Source: Deltaproteobacteria bacterium | GTDB lineage: Bacteria > Myxococcota_A > Polyangia > JACPQR01 | Length of the DNA: 43,651 nucleotides | NCBI GenBank assembly: GCA_016190375.1 | Contig: JACPQR010000224.1 | Span: 1-43,651, forward strand | Direction: 5' to 3' | Shown: positions 38,777-43,651 of the stretch, piece by piece | How positions within the stretch are numbered: the first letter of the stretch is position 1 | Layout: each line of letters begins with the position of its first letter | The notes under the pieces: model-generated | Told to the model about the DNA's origin: nothing | The model's input: only the letters and a program-made list of their open reading frames with translations | Databases searched by the model: none | Translations under genes and position numbers: made by a program

Positions 38777-41304
38777 CGCCCTGGCCGGTAGAACCAGCGC
38801 TTCAGGAGCTCGGTCGCGATGACGTACAGCACGGTGATGCCCGCGAGCGCCACGAGCATGGGCGCCGGCAGCGGCACGAACCCGAGCACGCCCGCGTGCG
38901 GGACGAAGGGAATCGCGAAGGTCGCCGGGACGAGGACCAGCGTCGAGAGAAGGAGCACCCGGCCGGGCTTGCTCCGGAAGAACGGACGGCGCGTCCGGAC
39001 GACGAGCGCCACGACGAGCTCGGTCAAGAGCGACTCGACGAACCAGCCGGTGCGGAACGTCTCGGCCACCGCGTGGAAGGCGCCGAGCAAGACGGCGAAC
39101 GTGACGAGGTCGAAGGCGGAGCTCAAGACTCCGAACTCGACCATGAAGCGCCCGATGAAGCGCATGTTCCAGCGGCGCGGCCGCTCGGTCAGCTCCGGAT
39201 CGACGGCGTCGCCCGCAAGCCCCACCGCCGGGATGTCAGAGAGAAAGTTGTTGAGCAGGATCTGACCGGCCGACAGGGGCAGGAACGGCAAGAAGAGCGA
39301 CGCCGCCGCCATGCTCGCCATGTTCCCGAGGTTCGCGCTCGTCGTCGTGAGCACGTACTTCAGGGTGTTGGCGAACGTCCTGCGCCCCTCCTCGATGCCG
39401 CGTCGTATTACGTCGAGGTGCCGCTCGAGGAGCACGAAGTCCGCGGCCTCTCTGGCGACGTCGACCGCCCCGGCGACCGAGAGGCTCGTGTCCGCCGCGT
39501 GCATCGCGGGCGCGTCGTTCACGCCGTCCCCCAGGAAACCGACGACGTGCCCCATCTTCTTGAGCGACAGGATGATGCGCTCCTTCTGGTTGGGATCGAC
39601 CTCGACGAAGAGGTCGGTGCGCTCGGCTGCATGCCACAGCGCCTCGTCGTGGAGCTCGTCGAGGTCGGTTCCGGTGAGGACGCGACCGCTCGGAAGCCCG
39701 ACCAGACCGGCGACATGCTCGGCGACCAGCCTCGTGTCGCCGGTGATCACCTTGACCGACACGCCGAGCCGGGCGAGAGCCCCGATCGACTCCGCCACGC
39801 CTTCCTTGGGGCGGTCCAGAAACGTGACGAAGCCGGTGAACGCGAGGTCCTCCTCGTCTTCGCGGCGAACCTCGTCCTTCGCGCCCATGGTCCGCGAGGC
39901 CACCGCGATCACCCGGATGCCGCGACCGCTCCACTCGTCGTGGCGGCGCTCGAGCGCGGCGCGCTCTTCCGCACCGAGCGGCGTCCCGTCCGCGAGCCTG
40001 CCCGAGACGTCCAGGACGTGATGGAACGCCCCCTTGGTGATGAGCCGGACGCCGTCCGGGCCCTCGACGACGACGCTGACGCGCTTGCGAACGAAGTCGA
40101 AGGGGATCTCTGCCCGCTTTCGCAGTCGACGGAGATCCGGCCTTCGAGCCCGAAGGATCGCGTCGTCGAGCGGGCTCGGCAGGCCCGTCTCGAGCGCGGC
40201 GTTCACCGCAGCGAGCTCGAGGACCTCGTCCGCCGTCGAGCCCTTCGGGTCGTACGCGCCCTCGACCTGCACCACGCCCTCGGTGAGCGTCCCGGTCTTG
40301 TCGGTGCACAGGACGTCCATGCTGCCGAGGTTCTCGATCGCGTTCAGCCGCCGCACGAGGACGCCGTGCCGGGCCATCACCTCGGCGCCGCGCGCGAGGT
40401 TGACGCCCAGGATGGCCGGCAGGAGCTCGGGGCTCAACCCAACCGCGAGCGCGACCGAGAACAACAAGGTCTCGACCGGAGGCCGCCCGCGGAACATGTG
40501 GGCGACGAAGACCAGGAGCACCATGAGGAGCATCGCGCTCGTGAGCAGCGTGCCGAAGCGCCGGATGCCCCTGTCGAACTCGGTCTCGGGCGGCCGGAGC
40601 GAGAGGCGGCGGGCGATGGCGCCGAACTCGGTCGAGGTCCCCGTCGCGACCACCAGGCACCGCGCGGTCCCGCTGCGCACGTTCGTGCCCAGGAACACGC
40701 AATTGCGCCGCCTCGAGAGCGGCGCGTCCCGAGGGGCGACGCCCGCCTCCTTCTCGACGGGAAAGCTCTCGCCGGTCAGCACGGCCTCGCTCACGTGACA
40801 GTCGGCCGCCTCGAGCACGACGCCGTCCGCGGGGACGAGGCTCCCGGCAGCGAGGAGAACCACGTCCCCGGGGACGACCTCCTCGATCGGAAGCTGCTTC
40901 GACTCGCCGTCACGCAGGACGTTTGCGCGTGTCTTGACCCTGGCCCGCAGGGCGGCGGCCGCGGCCTGGGCGCTGTACTCCCGGCTGTAGCCAATCCCGA
41001 CGGTCGCGCCGACGATGACGAGGACGATCACCGCGTCGACCCACTCGCCCGTCACCGCGGAGATCGCGGCCGCGAAGAGGAGCAGGAGGAGCAGCGGGCT
41101 TCGGATCTGGTTCCACAGGACGCGCAGCCGTGAGAGCCGGCGTTCCTCCCCGAGCTCGTTCGGGCCGACCTCGCTCTGCCGGTCTGCCGCCTGGGCCGAC
41201 GACAAGCCCTCCGGTCCCGAACGAAGCCGAGCAAAGAGCTCGGCGCTCGGCGCAGCCCAGTACCCGCCCGGGGCCGGACCGCCCCGCGCGACGCGCTGGT
41301 GCAC
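38773..41304 (-). CDS. mgtA: P-type ATPase, Mg2+-importing type (P3B, MgtA-like)
   Basis: 843 residues from a GTG at 41304, chosen because the protein family begins near GGYWAAPSAELFARL; the frame stays open upstream through non-coding repeats to 41598, which I reject. Motifs: actuator TGES (VLTGESFPVEKE), the TM4 motif VGLSPELLP as in the MgtA/MgtB class, phosphorylation site DKTGTLTEG, and hinge GDGVNDAPAMHAADTSLSV. About ten membrane segments: two pairs before the P-domain and six after. Predicted to import Mg2+ with ATP hydrolysis; ion specificity is by class only. On the coding strand three TGTTC pentamers lie within ~30 bases just upstream of the start and could be an operator. The stop overlaps the kinase stop in CTAG. 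Confidence 0.9.
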   Translation of the reverse strand: MHQRVARGGPAPGGYWAAPSAELFARLRSGPEGLSSAQAADRQSEVGPNELGEERRLSRLRVLWNQIRSPLLLLLLFAAAISAVTGEWVDAVIVLVIVGATVGIGYSREYSAQAAAAALRARVKTRANVLRDGESKQLPIEEVVPGDVVLLAAGSLVPADGVVLEAADCHVSEAVLTGESFPVEKEAGVAPRDAPLSRRRNCVFLGTNVRSGTARCLVVATGTSTEFGAIARRLSLRPPETEFDRGIRRFGTLLTSAMLLMVLLVFVAHMFRGRPPVETLLFSVALAVGLSPELLPAILGVNLARGAEVMARHGVLVRRLNAIENLGSMDVLCTDKTGTLTEGVVQVEGAYDPKGSTADEVLELAAVNAALETGLPSPLDDAILRARRPDLRRLRKRAEIPFDFVRKRVSVVVEGPDGVRLITKGAFHHVLDVSGRLADGTPLGAEERAALERRHDEWSGRGIRVIAVASRTMGAKDEVRREDEEDLAFTGFVTFLDRPKEGVAESIGALARLGVSVKVITGDTRLVAEHVAGLVGLPSGRVLTGTDLDELHDEALWHAAERTDLFVEVDPNQKERIILSLKKMGHVVGFLGDGVNDAPAMHAADTSLSVAGAVDVAREAADFVLLERHLDVIRRGIEEGRRTFANTLKYVLTTTSANLGNMASMAAASLFLPFLPLSAGQILLNNFLSDIPAVGLAGDAVDPELTERPRRWNMRFIGRFMVEFGVLSSAFDLVTFAVLLGAFHAVAETFRTGWFVESLLTELVVALVVRTRRPFFRSKPGRVLLLSTLVLVPATFAIPFVPHAGVLGFVPLPAPMLVALAGITVLYVIATELLKRWFYRPGR

Positions 41305-41530
41305 CTTACCGCGGTGAACAGACCAGAACAGCTCGTACGGAACATATGCCGCGCTCTCGACGGGTCCAGTCGCGCTGGCCGTGCCACGGCAAACTTGCGC
41401 TGACGGAGCGGGCCTCAGCGCCGCGGATTGACCTCGGAAGCGGACTCGGGCCGCTTCATGGTCGGGCTCGGTCACGGCCTCGGCCGCGGCCCGAGGATTC
41501 GGCTCCGGGACAAAACGCGCGGTACGGCCT
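41305..41530. other. Upstream region of the P-ATPase gene
   Basis: No gene is supportable between the ATPase start and the tandem repeat. On the minus strand TGTTC occurs at 41344-41340, 41330-41326 and 41320-41316. No clear -35/-10 pair or magnesium riboswitch fold could be recognised by eye. Confidence 0.4.
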
Positions 41531-41664
41531 GAAACATCAAAGATGACGTGGCCTTGGGGACCGGGTGCGTGTCCCCCAGCCCAAGTCCGAAACATCAAAG
41601 ATGACGTGGCCTTGGGGACCGGGTGCGTGTCCCCCAGCCCAAGTCCGGGTGCGTGTCCCCCAGC

Positions 41665-41665
<1 letters not shown>
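41531..41665. repeat. 58-bp tandem repeat with REP-like hairpins downstream of typA
   Basis: Two identical 58-bp units (41531-41588 and 41589-41646) begin GAAACATCAAAGATGACGTG; a third, partial copy (GGGTGCGTGTCCCCCAGCC) ends at the typA stop codon. Within each unit GGGGAC and GTCCCC form a 6-bp stem around CGGGTGCGT. It resembles REP/RAYT-type intergenic elements and could protect or terminate the typA mRNA. Confidence 0.8.
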
Positions 41666-43467
<1,802 letters not shown>

Positions 43468-43594
43468 GTTGGTGCGGCGCGAGAGAGCGCGGCGCCATCT
43501 AGCACGAGTGCCCCCGCGCGCCAAACCTTATTGGGTGCATTTCCCAGTTTGCAGGTGGAAACGAGGCGGAACAGCCGTGCGCAGGGGGTGATAT
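43468..43594. other. Upstream region of typA
   Basis: No gene is supportable. On the minus strand a TTTGGC and a TAGATG 18 bp apart upstream of typA could be a weak promoter, leaving a leader of about 30 bases. No Shine-Dalgarno sequence precedes the ATG. Confidence 0.3.
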
Positions 43595-43628
43595 TCGTGG
43601 TCGTGGACGTGATCGTGGACGTGGTCGG
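43595..43628. repeat. Short 12-bp-period repeat near the right edge
   Basis: TCGTGGACGTG occurs at 43601-43611 and 43613-43623, flanked by partial copies. No start codon with a ribosome site or recognisable protein is found in the last 50 bases. Confidence 0.5.
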
Positions 43629-43651
43629 CTTCTCAGCGACACATTTTCGAC

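Noticed and set aside
37387..41133. Long plus-strand open frame running through the second kinase and the P-ATPase
   Set aside because: Very Arg/Gly/Pro-rich and lacking family motifs; it is a GC-driven shadow of two well-supported genes.
41305..41598. 98-residue N-terminal extension of the P-ATPase
   Set aside because: It would translate non-coding tandem repeats and precede the normal start of the family; no ribosome site at the upstream ATGs.

Overview
This window is a very GC-rich, gene-dense chromosomal segment from what looks like a member of the Myxococcota, most plausibly the Polyangia (for example a Sandaracinus-like lineage). The evidence is a MYXO-CTERM tail, several lipoproteins with Asp/Ala-rich linkers after the lipobox Cys, large Ser/Thr kinases fused to ATPase and TPR regions, FHA-sigma54 regulators and many secreted beta-helix and beta-propeller proteins. 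No rRNA, tRNA or CRISPR array was seen. The taxonomic placement is inference.

Layout. 1-6006: three beta-helix lipoproteins. Two are tandem paralogues built from 165-bp repeats on the minus strand; one is divergent. 6020-11643: a kinase/ATPase/TPR protein transcribed behind an FHA-sigma54 activator. 11644-14183: an island holding an apparent remnant of a Cas3 HD domain and an HNH endonuclease gene flanked by ~111-bp inverted repeats. 14184-21085: a small membrane protein, an FG-GAP/CRTAC1 lipoprotein, asd, a MYXO-CTERM protein coupled to an outer-membrane barrel, and an amidase. 21250-27155 (minus): a beta-helix lipoprotein, a small membrane protein, a lipoprotein with three Cys-rich repeats, a metallophosphoesterase and an SDR. 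27195-29148: nadA and a TPR protein. 29456-32516: PP2C phosphatase, CrtC/tocopherol-cyclase-like protein, and an FHA protein with a dead sigma54 AAA+ domain. 32513-35012 (minus): a coupled operon of a tandem-BMC shell-like protein, a lipoprotein carboxylesterase and an 84-aa SinR/Cas2-like protein. 35075-38776: a second kinase/ATPase/TPR protein. 38773-43467 (minus): a Mg-type P-ATPase and typA/bipA, separated by REP-like repeats.

The unifying theme is protein phosphorylation (two kinases, one phosphatase, two FHA proteins) beside envelope proteins. Several modules appear to keep a domain fold while losing its catalytic residues: cyclase-like segments in both kinases, a GGDEF-like segment in one FHA regulator, and FHA plus AAA+ in the other. 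The least familiar items are the lone tandem-BMC/esterase/SinR-like operon, the inverted-repeat-bounded HNH-RuvA_C element next to a Cas3 remnant, and the pseudo-enhancer-binding protein in the phosphatase operon. Many transcription units begin with a TANNNT box only 6-9 nt before an ATG/GTG with no Shine-Dalgarno sequence, which suggests leaderless transcripts.
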